The notes under the pieces were generated by a model, which did no database searches, was not told where the DNA came from, and saw nothing but the letters and a program-made list of their open reading frames with translations. Shown here piece by piece: positions 26,945-35,051 of a DNA stretch of 64,000 nucleotides. Within the stretch, counting starts at the first letter, position 1, and every line of letters begins with the position of its first letter. The DNA is from JAADEM01 sp965371855 (GTDB taxonomy: Bacteria > Bacteroidota > Bacteroidia > Bacteroidales > Marinilabiliaceae): assembly GCA_965371855.1 (NCBI GenBank), contig CBDUZZ010000003.1, positions 1 to 64,000 of the forward strand, in the 5' to 3' direction. The position numbers were made by a program, and so were the translations under genes.

Positions 26945-27723
26945 GGCTAAATATTATTTTGAGGTGCTGAGATGATTTTTGGGGCAAAGCCCCTATATGT
27001 AACAGCATAGGGTGCAGCGAAGCGAAATCCTATGTTACAGAAAGAGATTTCATGTTAGCCCTGTATGGGCGAAACAATCTATACTATATTAAAGCAAGAG
27101 CTAATCCCAAACATATTGTTCGTCATAGTCAACTTTATACTCTTTAAGAAAGAGTCTATATTCTTCTTTAAAAGATGTTCTTTTGTGATGCTCTTTTTGA
27201 TTTAGAATATACTTTTTGACAACCTCAACTTTTGATGAACTAACTGAAAACGTTCCATATCCGTTCTGCCAGGAAAAATCACTAATTCCTTTTTTCTTAA
27301 TCCATTTAGATGAAGATGTTTTTATTTTTGAAATCAATTCAGCAATTGTCACCGTTCGAGGTAAAACACATAAAATGTGAATATGATCCGGATTGGCATA
27401 TATTTCGTAAACATATGAACCATTGTTTGATAAGACACCTATTATATAAGAATGTAAGTCTTTTTGAATATCATCCGAAATAAAAAACTCACACTTTTTA
27501 GTGGAAAATACACAATGCAAATAGACTTTTGATAAACTTTGTGGCATATTTGTGATATATTATATTTCGGACTTTCAGCCCTCTAATAAATTGTTCCGCA
27601 ATATCACAGGGCTTTGTTTCACTTCGCCCTGTGCTTCCACCTATAATCCTTTCAGGATTTGATATCGTGCAAATACAAATTTAACAAATTATTTCTCTAA
27701 GCACCTCAAAATAATATTTAGCC
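26945..27723. mobile_element. RAYT/IS200-type unit with perfect 24-bp terminal inverted repeats
   Basis: 26945-26968 (beginning GGCTAAATATTATT) and 27700-27723 are exact reverse complements, 24 of 24. Inside lie a Y1 transposase gene and REP-like palindromes on both sides: GGGGCAAAGCCCC, a hairpin of GTAACA.CATAGG with CCTATGTTAC (about 27000-27042), GCCC...GGGC, and CACAGGGC/GCCCTGTG (about 27606-27634). No target-site duplication is obvious outside the ends. Typical IS200 elements lack inverted ends, so this arrangement is unusual. Confidence 0.75.
27101..27547 (-). CDS. Y1 (REP-associated/IS200-like) transposase
   Basis: 148 residues, usual length for IS200-type tyrosine transposases. HUH motif in NPDHIHILCVLP near residue 60, catalytic tyrosine in VVKKYILNQKEHHK near residue 116, and SWQNGYGTFSVS typical of the family. 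It nicks and rejoins single-stranded DNA at hairpins. The reading frame is intact, so the element could be active. It is enclosed by palindromes and by 24-bp inverted repeats. Confidence 0.92.
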   Translation of the reverse strand: MPQSLSKVYLHCVFSTKKCEFFISDDIQKDLHSYIIGVLSNNGSYVYEIYANPDHIHILCVLPRTVTIAELISKIKTSSSKWIKKKGISDFSWQNGYGTFSVSSSKVEVVKKYILNQKEHHKRTSFKEEYRLFLKEYKVDYDEQYVWD

Positions 27724-27744
27724 TTTGTATTAAGATAAAATGGG

Positions 27745-28434
27745 TTAAAAACTTACTGTGGCATCTTTAATCACTTTACCGTCTTCCAGCAGAACAACCC
27801 TTTCGGCACGGTCGATTACCCGTTGGTCGTGTGTGGCAAAGATGAAGGTTATGTTTTCCTGACGATTAAGCTCATGCATAATGTCCAATAGTTCGGCAGT
27901 TGCCTTGCTGTCAAGGTTTGCTGTCGGCTCATCTGCCAGGATGAATTTAGGTTTTGATGCCAGTGCCCTTGCAACTGCAATGCGTTGTTGTTGTCCCCCC
28001 GATAAACGCCCCGGCTTAATGTCCTCCTTGCCATCAATGCCAATTGCTTTAAAAAGCTCGGTAATACGTTTTTTTCGTTCCTCTTTGGGTTTGTTCTGTA
28101 ATTGCATGATAAATTCGGCATTCTCTTTTGCCGTTAGAACAGGTATAAGGTTATAGGCCTGAAAAACAAAGCCTATGTTATTCAGCCTGAAATCAATCAT
28201 CTGTCTCGATGACAAGGTGCTAATGTCAGTGCCGGCAATAAAAACTGAACCGGAAGTGGGTGCATCCAGACCCCCAAGAAGATTCAGGAATGTAGTTTTT
28301 CCACAGCCTGACGGCCCAACAATCGCAGTGAATTCACCCTCTTCAAATGAAAGATCAATCCCATTTACAGCTTTTACTTCTACCTCAGTTTCGGTATAGA
28401 TTCGATGTAGGTTTTTTACTTCTATTATTTTCAT
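27745..28434 (-). CDS. ABC transporter ATP-binding protein (LolD/MacB type)
   Basis: 229 residues. Walker A GPSGCGKTT near residue 40, Q-loop FVFQAYNLIPVLTAKENAEF, signature LSGGQQQRIAVARALA, Walker B FILADEPTANLD, and H-loop ATHD. Class typical of MacB/LolCDE exporters, which use FtsX-type permeases. Last gene of the operon tetR, LolA-like, permease, permease, ATPase. The permease next to it is separated by a decayed IVP gene and repeats. Confidence 0.9.
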   Translation of the reverse strand: MKIIEVKNLHRIYTETEVEVKAVNGIDLSFEEGEFTAIVGPSGCGKTTFLNLLGGLDAPTSGSVFIAGTDISTLSSRQMIDFRLNNIGFVFQAYNLIPVLTAKENAEFIMQLQNKPKEERKKRITELFKAIGIDGKEDIKPGRLSGGQQQRIAVARALASKPKFILADEPTANLDSKATAELLDIMHELNRQENITFIFATHDQRVIDRAERVVLLEDGKVIKDATVSF

Positions 28435-28440
28435 GGATTA

Positions 28441-28482
28441 ATTGTTAAATTGTTGTATTGCTATATTGTTGAATTGTTAATC
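28441..28482. repeat. Degenerate octamer array (ATTGTTRW)n
   Basis: Five to six consecutive 8-bp units on the plus strand: ATTGTTAA, ATTGTTGT, ATTGCTAT, ATTGTTGA, ATTGTTAA. It lies between the ATPase start and the IVP remnant. The complementary-strand version is at 28741-28774. Confidence 0.7.
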
Positions 28483-28665
28483 TTTTAGGTTATAGTTTGT
28501 GTATTTGATTAAAGAGTTTATTTCTTTCGGAAGTTGTTTCCCAATGGTGTCTTTTGCAAAGTAATTCCATTTTATTACGATAAACCATACCATGTTAGAT
28601 AATTCGTGACTTAATTTATACGCACTTAAATCATGAAAATCAAGAAATTTCATAGTGCTCATCAC
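28477..28665 (-). pseudogene. Four-helix-bundle (23S IVP family) protein, internally deleted
   Basis: 62 residues. The first 43 (FLDFHDLSAYKLSHELSN, WNYFAKDTIGKQ) are almost the same as the start of the IVP copy at 30116-30358. They jump directly to LPKEINSLIKYTN, which is the usual C-terminal end of this family. The middle, including the conserved SISANIAEG..R helix, has been removed in frame. Intact IVP proteins are ~115-120 residues, form pentamers, and have no firmly known function. Flanked on both sides by octamer arrays. Confidence 0.72.
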
Positions 28666-28740
28666 TTTAATATTTAATTAAACATGTTTTACAGACAATC
28701 ATAATTGATTTAGCTTTAATTATTTTAAGAAAAATCAATT

Positions 28741-28774
28741 TAATAATACAACGATATAACAATACAGCAATACC
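28741..28774. repeat. Degenerate octamer array, opposite orientation
   Basis: Read on the minus strand it gives TATTGCTG, TATTGTTA, TATCGTTG, TATTATTA units, the inverted counterpart of the array at 28441-28482. Together they bracket the IVP remnant. Confidence 0.65.
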
Positions 28775-28780
28775 GCAGTT

Positions 28781-30004
28781 TCATTCCCTTATCGCCTCCA
28801 CCGGTTTCATTTTTAGTGCTCTGATAGTTGGGAAAATGGATGCAATTAAACCTGTTATAAACACAAGTATTACTACTTGAATATAATCATTAAGTTCAAG
28901 ATATGGATGAATCATTGTACTGTAACCCAAAGCCTCAAAGCCTTCTGCAAAGTCAGAAATATTTAAACCTGTTTCCTCAAAATGAATAGTGAACAACATG
29001 GATACTGCAATTCCCAGTATGGCTCCAACGGTACCAAGGAGTGATGTTTCATAAAATATCATTATAAAAACTTTTCTTCTGTTCATCCCGATTGCCATTA
29101 TCATACCCAGCTCTTTTGTGCGTTCCAGTACTACCATCAGCATGGTGTTAACAATCACAAACCCGAGGGCAAGCATGATGATTGACATAAATATCAACAA
29201 CATGTAATTTGTCATAGACGAGGCCATTTCAAGATACGGCTCAATGTCGTACCAACCTTCTACTAAATACTCAGGAGCAATTTGTTGTATCTTTGGAACA
29301 GTTGTATATGTATTCTGAGTGCTATTCAAACGAATGGCTATTTCATGAGAGCTGTTTGCAGGCAAGTCAAGCAGTCGGTCGAGATCACATTTCCTTACGA
29401 AAACATTCTGCCCGTCAAACATATCATTCTGTGTTTTGTAAATGCCCTCCACCTTAAAGCTTGCTCCGGTAAGGTTTCCGTTGTAATCCTGAAAAGTGAT
29501 GATGATTTTTGATTTGATTTTTGCATTGAGTTCTTTTGCAAGTTTCTTACTTATCAGAATCCTGTTTCTTTTGTTTGATGTAAAATATGAACTAAGGCTA
29601 TCGGTGAGTTTAGTGTATATCTTAGTAACTTTTTTTTCGTTTTCAGGTTCTATCCCGTTTACTACAACACCGGTTGCTTTTGATGCGGTTGATGCCATTC
29701 CTGAAATTTTGGTTCGTTGACAAACAGCTTCTACTCCGCTGATGCGTTTAATTTCATCTGTTTTCCCAGATGAATTGCTGATTAAAAATCTTGTTTCGTA
29801 GTTTGCCGGATAATCAGGGTTGTGTATTTGTATGTCAGAAACTTGGTTTTCGATGGTGTTGATGACCATATCTTCAACCATGCCTTTCATTACTCCGGTT
29901 GATGCCAGGCCCCCAAACAATCCAACAGTGACAGCTAACATAACTATCGAACTGCGAACTTTATGTCTCCATACATTTCTCCATGCTATTCTGAATATTA
30001 CCAT
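28781..30004 (-). CDS. FtsX-type ABC transporter permease (MacB/LolC-E type)
   Basis: 407 residues. N-terminal span (IAWRNVWRHKVRSSIVMLAVTVGLFGG), a ~220-residue periplasmic domain, then three C-terminal spans with the FtsX motif LGMIMAIGMNRRKVFIMIFYETSLLG and the closing PTIRALKMKPVEAIRE. Works with the downstream LolD-type ATPase. Together with the second permease it should form the heterodimer of a MacB/LolCDE-like exporter that acts on lipoproteins or periplasmic substrates. Confidence 0.88.
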   Translation of the reverse strand: MVIFRIAWRNVWRHKVRSSIVMLAVTVGLFGGLASTGVMKGMVEDMVINTIENQVSDIQIHNPDYPANYETRFLISNSSGKTDEIKRISGVEAVCQRTKISGMASTASKATGVVVNGIEPENEKKVTKIYTKLTDSLSSYFTSNKRNRILISKKLAKELNAKIKSKIIITFQDYNGNLTGASFKVEGIYKTQNDMFDGQNVFVRKCDLDRLLDLPANSSHEIAIRLNSTQNTYTTVPKIQQIAPEYLVEGWYDIEPYLEMASSMTNYMLLIFMSIIMLALGFVIVNTMLMVVLERTKELGMIMAIGMNRRKVFIMIFYETSLLGTVGAILGIAVSMLFTIHFEETGLNISDFAEGFEALGYSTMIHPYLELNDYIQVVILVFITGLIASIFPTIRALKMKPVEAIRE

Positions 30005-30008
30005 AATT

Positions 30009-30056
30009 TGTACTGTTATATTGTTATATTGCTAATTGTTATATTGCTGCATGTTA
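30009..30056. repeat. Degenerate octamer array (ATTGTTAT)n
   Basis: Plus-strand units ACTGTTAT, ATTGTTAT, ATTGCTA, ATTGTTAT, ATTGCTGC just upstream of the permease start. Mirror array at 30427-30465. Confidence 0.65.
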
Positions 30057-30059
30057 TAG

Positions 30060-30358
30060 CGTTAATTTGTTCATTAGTTAATAAGTTTCTTTGGTATGAT
30101 TTGTCAATCCAGTTTTTACTCTTTTAATGAACCGAATCTATACCGATAAAAATGGATTTTATCCTTTTTTGAATACCTGCCATACCCTTCTGCAATATTT
30201 GCTGAAATAGAATCTGTTGCTTTAACAAGCTGTTTGCCAACTGTGTTCTTTGCAAAATAATCCCATTCAATTACAATAAACCAAATTATATTTGATAATT
30301 CATGGCTTAGTTTATAAGAACTCAAATCATAAAAATCAATATGTCTTTTCGAAGTCAT
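30060..30358 (-). pseudogene. Four-helix-bundle (23S IVP family) protein, frameshifted
   Basis: From ATG 30358 the frame gives 80 residues: HIDFYDLSSYKLSHELSN, WDYFAKNTVGKQ, then SISANIAEGYGRYSKKDK and FGSLKE with a stop at 30116. If one base is skipped after that glutamate codon, the next frame continues KNWIDKSYQRNLLTNEQ, exactly what the family has next. So a small deletion broke an otherwise normal gene, and its last ~35 residues merge into the octamer array. Close paralogue of the copy at 28477-28665. Confidence 0.72.
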
Positions 30359-30426
30359 CTTAAATAGATTTAAAAGGATTAAAAGATTCTACAAATTCCA
30401 CTTCATAACCTAACAATGTATTAATA

Positions 30427-30465
30427 AAGTATCACAACAATACAACAATATAACAATACAACGAT
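30427..30465. repeat. Degenerate octamer array, opposite orientation
   Basis: Minus-strand reading gives ATCGTTGT, ATTGTTAT, ATTGTTGT, ATTGTTGT. Counterpart of 30009-30056, so the second IVP gene is also bracketed by an inverted pair. Confidence 0.65.
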
Positions 30466-30477
30466 TAAGCCTTAATA

Positions 30478-31704
30478 CTATCTTTTCATAGCTTTTATTA
30501 CTTTTAGTTTTATTATTGAAATCATTGGATAAACATAAGCTACTAAAGAGATAGACAATATCACTAATATTTGATTAAAAAATATTTTAAAGCTTATGAT
30601 TGTTGGCATAATGGGTTCAATTCCTATCCTCTCAAATGATTCAGCTTCTTTACCGGTGATGTGAATAGGGTAGTAACTAAAATATATGAGCAACGGAATT
30701 GTAATAATAATTCCTGTAATAACTCCAAGTGAATTCATTAAGATGGTTTCATAAAATGATATGCTCATCAGTTTTGTTTTTTGCGTTCCTATAGCTATCA
30801 TCACAGCATACTCCTTCTTTCTCTCTTCAGTCATCATTAGTACAGTGCCAAAAACACCAAATACAATAATCATATACAGAATTGCAATCATCAAAACTCC
30901 TCCTGCACGGTCGCTCTGGATCATTTGAACCAACCCCGGTGTCATTTCCTGCCATGCGATTGCTCTGTATTTTGTTGTGTCGAGTTTTGAGTTAAGGTCA
31001 TCTGTTATTATTTGTGTTTTACGGGCATCAGAGAACTTAACCACAATTGAAGTTATTCCGTTGGGAAATGATAAATAATTCTGAGTCAATTTTAAAGGTA
31101 AGAAAACAACCTGCCGATCAAGTTCCGGACTTGGCATCTTCACTATCCCTTGAACAGGATACGCTGCTACAGCTGATTGTCCCCAGTGGCCTTGCCCCAG
31201 AAGAACCAATGTGTCACCAACGGATACTTTAAGGTATCCGGCCAGTTTTGATCCTAAGATGATTGCATTGTCATTAGAGTTAATGTAACTACCTTTAATG
31301 ATTCGCGGTTTTAGTCCCAGTAAATCCTCTTCTTCGGGAATGATTCCTATAATAACAGCTCCCTTTGTGTTATTACCGTGAGAGGTAAGTGCGAAACTTT
31401 CCAATCGCAGGTTGACTCCTTCTACATCACTAACCGATTTGATTTTACTGATTAGATTGTTGTCTATTTCAATTCCGTTATCAATACTTTTGTCATCCCA
31501 GTAGTCCTTGTTATGTACTTGAACATATCCGGTGTATTTTCCAACAGCATTCTCTATCATTTTGGAGTAAGAACCCTCCTGAAAAGAACGCATAAAAACT
31601 GCAAGTGCCACCGACAGTGTAATCATACTAACAGTTATCAGTGTCCGTTTTTTGTTTCGCCAGAGGTTTCGCCAGGCTATCTTTAAGTTTATCAAGTTCA
31701 TCAA
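30478..31704 (-). CDS. FtsX-type ABC transporter permease, second subunit
   Basis: 408 residues, same architecture as the permease at 28781-30004: IAWRNLWRNKKRTLITVSMITLSVALAVF at the N-terminus, periplasmic domain, then three C-terminal spans with KKEYAVMIAIGTQKTKLMSISFYETILMN. The pair differ clearly in sequence, as expected for heterodimer partners. The start may be the second Met (31701). The upstream gap to the LolA-like gene holds the third IVP gene. Confidence 0.88.
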   Translation of the reverse strand: MMNLINLKIAWRNLWRNKKRTLITVSMITLSVALAVFMRSFQEGSYSKMIENAVGKYTGYVQVHNKDYWDDKSIDNGIEIDNNLISKIKSVSDVEGVNLRLESFALTSHGNNTKGAVIIGIIPEEEDLLGLKPRIIKGSYINSNDNAIILGSKLAGYLKVSVGDTLVLLGQGHWGQSAVAAYPVQGIVKMPSPELDRQVVFLPLKLTQNYLSFPNGITSIVVKFSDARKTQIITDDLNSKLDTTKYRAIAWQEMTPGLVQMIQSDRAGGVLMIAILYMIIVFGVFGTVLMMTEERKKEYAVMIAIGTQKTKLMSISFYETILMNSLGVITGIIITIPLLIYFSYYPIHITGKEAESFERIGIEPIMPTIISFKIFFNQILVILSISLVAYVYPMISIIKLKVIKAMKR

Positions 31705-31737
31705 GTTAAAAGTTTGTAAAGTTTAAAGGTGTTAGGT

Positions 31738-31840
31738 AAAAGGAGTTAGGAGTTAGGAGTTAGGAGTTAGGAGTTAGGAGAAAGGCATAAGTTCTGGTTA
31801 TTTCCCCTGTCTCCTTTTCCCTTTCTCCTTTCTCCTGACT
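31738..31840. repeat. Heptamer array (GGAGTTA)n and pyrimidine-rich words
   Basis: At 31740-31780 the unit GGAGTTA repeats five times nearly exactly, followed by GGAGAAAGG. At 31800-31840 come CTCC/TTTCCC words (TCTCCTTTTCCCTTTCTCC), which recur at 32206-32244 on the other side of the IVP gene. Confidence 0.75.
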
Positions 31841-31844
31841 CTAT

Positions 31845-32189
31845 TCATAACGTTTTTATTAGACCTGAAAGTAGTTTTGATATTTCAATCGTTAGGTTAT
31901 ACAATTCTTCAAATTTTTCGTCATTTATTTTATTTAAATCTTTTGCAAGGTGCAGCATTGACCTTACTTCTCCGCATGATCCTTTTGCGACATATAAAAA
32001 ATATTTGAACTCTTTATCCGACATCCGTTCAAATCCTTCTGCTATATTATTCATTATCGAAACAGCAGCTCTCTCGATCTGACCCTTGTACCCGAAATCC
32101 TTACTTTCTTCAAATGTTTTATAAATGTCAATAGTTAAATCTTTTGCCTTTTGCCACGATATGATATCCTCAAATTTTATTATCCCCAT
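31845..32189 (-). CDS. Four-helix-bundle (23S rRNA intervening-sequence family) protein, intact
   Basis: 114 residues, full length for the family: IISWQKAKDLTIDIYKTFE, GQIERAAVSIMNNIAEGFERMSDKEFKYFLYVAKGSCGEVRSML, then a last helix ending LSGLIKTL. Family members were first found in insertions in 23S rRNA genes but most, like this one, sit elsewhere; function unknown. It is a different subtype from the two broken copies downstream. Flanked by purine/pyrimidine heptamer-type arrays. Same strand as the exporter genes, so it is co-transcribed whatever its origin. Confidence 0.88.
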   Translation of the reverse strand: MGIIKFEDIISWQKAKDLTIDIYKTFEESKDFGYKGQIERAAVSIMNNIAEGFERMSDKEFKYFLYVAKGSCGEVRSMLHLAKDLNKINDEKFEELYNLTIEISKLLSGLIKTL

Positions 32190-32245
32190 TGTTCACGTTT
32201 TTTATTTTAACTTTCCCCTTTTCCCTTTTCCCTTTCTCCTTTCCC

Positions 32246-32995
32246 CTACCGTATGCGTTTCATGTTTTGTTGTGAGAAAAATCCTTCATCCATTTTAATG
32301 TTAAATTGAGCTGATATAACACTCAATTCCGTCTTTTGTCCGGATTTATTAGCAGGAATAATCTCAATTTTTGAAGGTAGTTTCCTGTCTCCAAAAAGTT
32401 TTATATCAGATGCAATCTCGGTTCTTATAAGTTCATTATCTTCATCATAGTATTCGGTCTTCATCTGCCAAAACTCTTTTTTGCTTATCCACTTCATCAC
32501 CTTACCCCACACTACAGTAGCATCTTCTTTTGGGGTCATTTCTATCTTGTAACAATTCAAGTCTGAGATAAATTCTTCACCTGTTATTTTGTGGGTATAG
32601 TCAACTACGATAGAACTTTCTTTCAAAATGTCATCGTTTGAATAGTCGGAGCCCATCCAGCCTTGCGACATCATTGAGGGAGGGAGTTTTATCATCCTGT
32701 TTATTGCAGGTATCCAGTTCCACATCTCATTTTCTCTTTTCAGAAAAACCTGATCTTTGTCTTTTGCCGGAGCAGTAATTAGTGTCATTGAATAATCCCG
32801 GCCTTTCGACCAGCTTTTCATTGTGATGGTTCGTGTCCATTTGGGACGAATCACTGTCATTGCCATTTCACTTCTGTTGGTTTCTCCACGTTGCAGGTTG
32901 TCGGCTTTTATTACAATTTGCTTTGCTGTTAATTCTTGTGCAAAACTCGATATGCTTAATGAAACTAATGCAATAATAAATAATGTTGCTTTCAT
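32246..32995 (-). CDS. LolA-like outer-membrane lipoprotein-sorting family protein
   Basis: 249 residues with a signal peptide (SLSISSFAQ). The sequence follows the LolA_like family found next to exporters: KADNLQRGETNRSEMAMTVIRPKWTRTITMKSWSKGRDYSM, then RENEMWNWIPAINRMIKLPPSMMSQGWMGSDYSNDDIL, then YKIEMTPKEDA. It should be a periplasmic half-barrel that binds lipid or lipoprotein handed over by the MacB/Lol-like transporter. It begins 3 nt after the tetR stop, so translation is coupled to the regulator. Confidence 0.85.
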   Translation of the reverse strand: MKATLFIIALVSLSISSFAQELTAKQIVIKADNLQRGETNRSEMAMTVIRPKWTRTITMKSWSKGRDYSMTLITAPAKDKDQVFLKRENEMWNWIPAINRMIKLPPSMMSQGWMGSDYSNDDILKESSIVVDYTHKITGEEFISDLNCYKIEMTPKEDATVVWGKVMKWISKKEFWQMKTEYYDEDNELIRTEIASDIKLFGDRKLPSKIEIIPANKSGQKTELSVISAQFNIKMDEGFFSQQNMKRIR

Positions 32996-32998
32996 GGG

Positions 32999-33595
32999 TT
33001 ATTCTTCAATTTTGTTATTGTTACAATATCTTTTAATTAATACATTTTTAATTCTGTCAATTGGATATAATTCCGGAGTAAAGACATAGTCGATTGAAAT
33101 GCCGTCCAGCAAAGCACCAAACAGCATTGCTTCTGTTTCGGGATCTTCGTAACCTTGCTTTTTGAAATATCCTATAAGTATAGCCATGAATGGATCAATT
33201 ATCTTTGCCATTTTCTCTTTTATGGTAGGAAAAACATCGGTTTGCATGATAATGCGGAAATACAAGCGCCAAAAATCAACATTCTCTTTTAGTTGGTCAA
33301 AGGATGTTTCAAGATAGAATTGTAACTCTTCTTCTTCTAAAACGCCGTCTTTGTTTACATCAAAATTTTTCATAACATCCTCAAAGCCTTTATCTATAAT
33401 TACTGTTAGTATTTCATTCTTGCTGCTAAAATAGTTGTAGATAAGACCCTTGGATATCCCAGCTTGTTTGGCTATCTGACTTGTTGATGTATTGTGAAAG
33501 CCTTTGTTGGCAAATAAGTCCAGAGAGACATCTAATATCAATTGTTTTTTAGATTCCCTCATCTTTTTAAACTGTTCTTTTGTTTTTGGACTCAT
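32999..33595 (-). CDS. TetR/AcrR-family repressor of the exporter operon
   Basis: 198 residues from ATG 33595. A longer frame begins at TTG 33628, but that would put the operator inside the gene, so I take ATG. Helix-turn-helix: TSTSQIAKQAGISKGLIYNYFSSKNEIL (residues ~24-52). The C-terminal ligand domain is ordinary length. As first gene of the operon it most likely represses itself and the exporter until a ligand, perhaps a lipid or envelope-stress molecule, binds. Operator and promoter are described separately. Confidence 0.88.
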   Translation of the reverse strand: MSPKTKEQFKKMRESKKQLILDVSLDLFANKGFHNTSTSQIAKQAGISKGLIYNYFSSKNEILTVIIDKGFEDVMKNFDVNKDGVLEEEELQFYLETSFDQLKENVDFWRLYFRIIMQTDVFPTIKEKMAKIIDPFMAILIGYFKKQGYEDPETEAMLFGALLDGISIDYVFTPELYPIDRIKNVLIKRYCNNNKIEE

Positions 33596-33608
33596 TGAAT
33601 TATTATTT

Positions 33609-33657
33609 TTGACTGACCGGTAAGTCAAAGATAGATAGTTAAATATTAAACTGCAAA
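33609..33657 (-). promoter_or_regulatory. Promoter and palindromic operator of the tetR-exporter operon
   Basis: On the minus strand: -33 TTTG (33654-33657), 20-nt spacer, -7 TATCTTTG (33626-33633), a full Bacteroidetes promoter. Just downstream, 33609-33628, is TTGACTGACCGGTAAGTCAA (plus strand), palindromic at 18 of 20 positions with a CCGG centre, a layout typical of TetR operators. It covers the expected transcription start and lies 13 nt before the tetR ATG. Confidence 0.75.
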
Positions 33658-33790
33658 TATTTAATGAATAAATTTTCTCTTTGTTGAGAATTTGTGTGTA
33701 ACAAAAGCATTATGAGTTCGTAAATCCTATAAAGTAACAGTTTTTTGCTATAAAAACCGTAATTTCGCACAAAATGAATATAGTGTTATT

Positions 33791-34132
33791 ATGGAATCGA
33801 CAAGGCAAAAAAAGATAGGTAAGCTTTTGCAAAAAGATATAAGTGAGATGTTTTTGCGCGAAGCCAGTGACGTGACCATGGGTTCAATGGTTAGCGTTAC
33901 GGTAGTACGTGTTTCGGCAGACTTGGGCGTTGCGAAGGTTTATCTAAGTATTTTCCCTTCAGGGAAGGCAGATGAGATATTTAAAGCTATAGTTGATAGT
34001 ACAAGTCGTCTAAGATATCTTCTTGGATCAAGAGTGGGTAAGCAGTTGAGAATAATTCCTGAGCTTCATTTCTATTTGGATGATTCACTTGATTATTTGG
34101 ATAACATCGACCGTTTACTTAAAGACGATTAG
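33791..34132 (+). CDS. rbfA: Ribosome-binding factor A
   Basis: 113 residues. KH-type fold protein that helps 16S rRNA 5-prime end maturation of the 30S subunit. ESTRQKKIGKLLQKDISEMFL, VSVTVVRVSADLGVAKVYLSIFP, LRIIPELHFYLDDSLDYLDNIDRLL are the family blocks. First of three plus-strand genes with only 3 nt to the methyltransferase. Divergent from tetR. Confidence 0.92.
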   Translation: MESTRQKKIGKLLQKDISEMFLREASDVTMGSMVSVTVVRVSADLGVAKVYLSIFPSGKADEIFKAIVDSTSRLRYLLGSRVGKQLRIIPELHFYLDDSLDYLDNIDRLLKDD

Positions 34133-34135
34133 ATT

Positions 34136-34981
34136 ATGCAATATGATCCGATAAAACGTTCACTTGGGAAAGTGTTCAACAAAAATCCGTTACTTCGTGT
34201 TTTATTTTATAAGATGTTAGACCTGTTGCTGCTCAGAGCCTGGCATATTCGTAAGGCTCTGAAGATATGGGCAAAGAGTGCTCCGGCCAATGCTAAAGTG
34301 CTGGATGCCGGCAGCGGATTTGGTCAGTACGATTACTATCTGTCTAAACTGGGAAAGAACTGGAATATTAAAGGAGTGGATGTAAAACAAGAGCAGATAG
34401 ATGATTGTAATAACTTTTTTACTAAGATAGGCAAACAGGAGAAAGTATCTTTTGAAGTGGGCGATCTTACAAAGCTGAATGAGAAGGGTGCATATAATCT
34501 GATACTCTCGGTTGATGTGATGGAACATATTGAGGAGGATGAAACGGTTTTTGAGAACTTTTATAAAGCGATGAAATCAGGAGGAATGCTGTTGATATCT
34601 ACTCCGTCCGACCAGGGAGGCTCTGACATACACGGCCATCATCATGAGGAGGGAGTAACAGGATTTATTGACGAGCATGTACGTGATGGCTATGGTGTTG
34701 ATGATATTACCGGGAAGCTTACGAAAGCCGGATTCAGCAGTGTTGAAGCGGGGTATACTTACGGCAAGCCGGGAAGTCTGGCATGGAAACTAACGATGAA
34801 ATATCCGATAGTGATGCTTAATGTAACTAAGTTGTTTTTTGTTATTCTACCGTTTTACTATCTCCTTGTAATGCCTTTGGCTCTTATCCTGAACTATCTT
34901 GATGTTATCTCGAAACATAAAACAGGAACAGGATTAACGGTAACAGCATATAAAAAACATACACTAAAAGGTTCTACATAA
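34136..34981 (+). CDS. Class I SAM-dependent methyltransferase
   Basis: 281 residues. SAM-binding motif VLDAGSGFGQYDYYLSK near residue 55, acidic loop at GVDVKQEQIDDC, motif II-like YNLILSVDVMEHIEED, and GGMLLISTPSDQGGSDIHGHHHEEGVT. Two hydrophobic spans near the C-terminus (YPIVMLNVTKLFFVILPFYYLLVMPLALIL) suggest membrane attachment, so a lipid or quinone-like substrate is possible. Located between rbfA and a LolC/E-like permease, an order I associate with Bacteroidetes genomes. Confidence 0.8.
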   Translation: MQYDPIKRSLGKVFNKNPLLRVLFYKMLDLLLLRAWHIRKALKIWAKSAPANAKVLDAGSGFGQYDYYLSKLGKNWNIKGVDVKQEQIDDCNNFFTKIGKQEKVSFEVGDLTKLNEKGAYNLILSVDVMEHIEEDETVFENFYKAMKSGGMLLISTPSDQGGSDIHGHHHEEGVTGFIDEHVRDGYGVDDITGKLTKAGFSSVEAGYTYGKPGSLAWKLTMKYPIVMLNVTKLFFVILPFYYLLVMPLALILNYLDVISKHKTGTGLTVTAYKKHTLKGST

Positions 34982-35051
34982 TGTAATCGATAAACAAACA
35001 TCATAAATCCAAATATCGCAAATCCAAATATCTAATGTCATATATCCAAAC

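Noticed and set aside
31740..31780. GGAGTTA array considered as a CRISPR
   Set aside because: Units are 7 bp without spacers.
33596..33628. TTG start for tetR
   Set aside because: It would overlap the operator and lie at the -7 element; ATG 33595 fits the family length.
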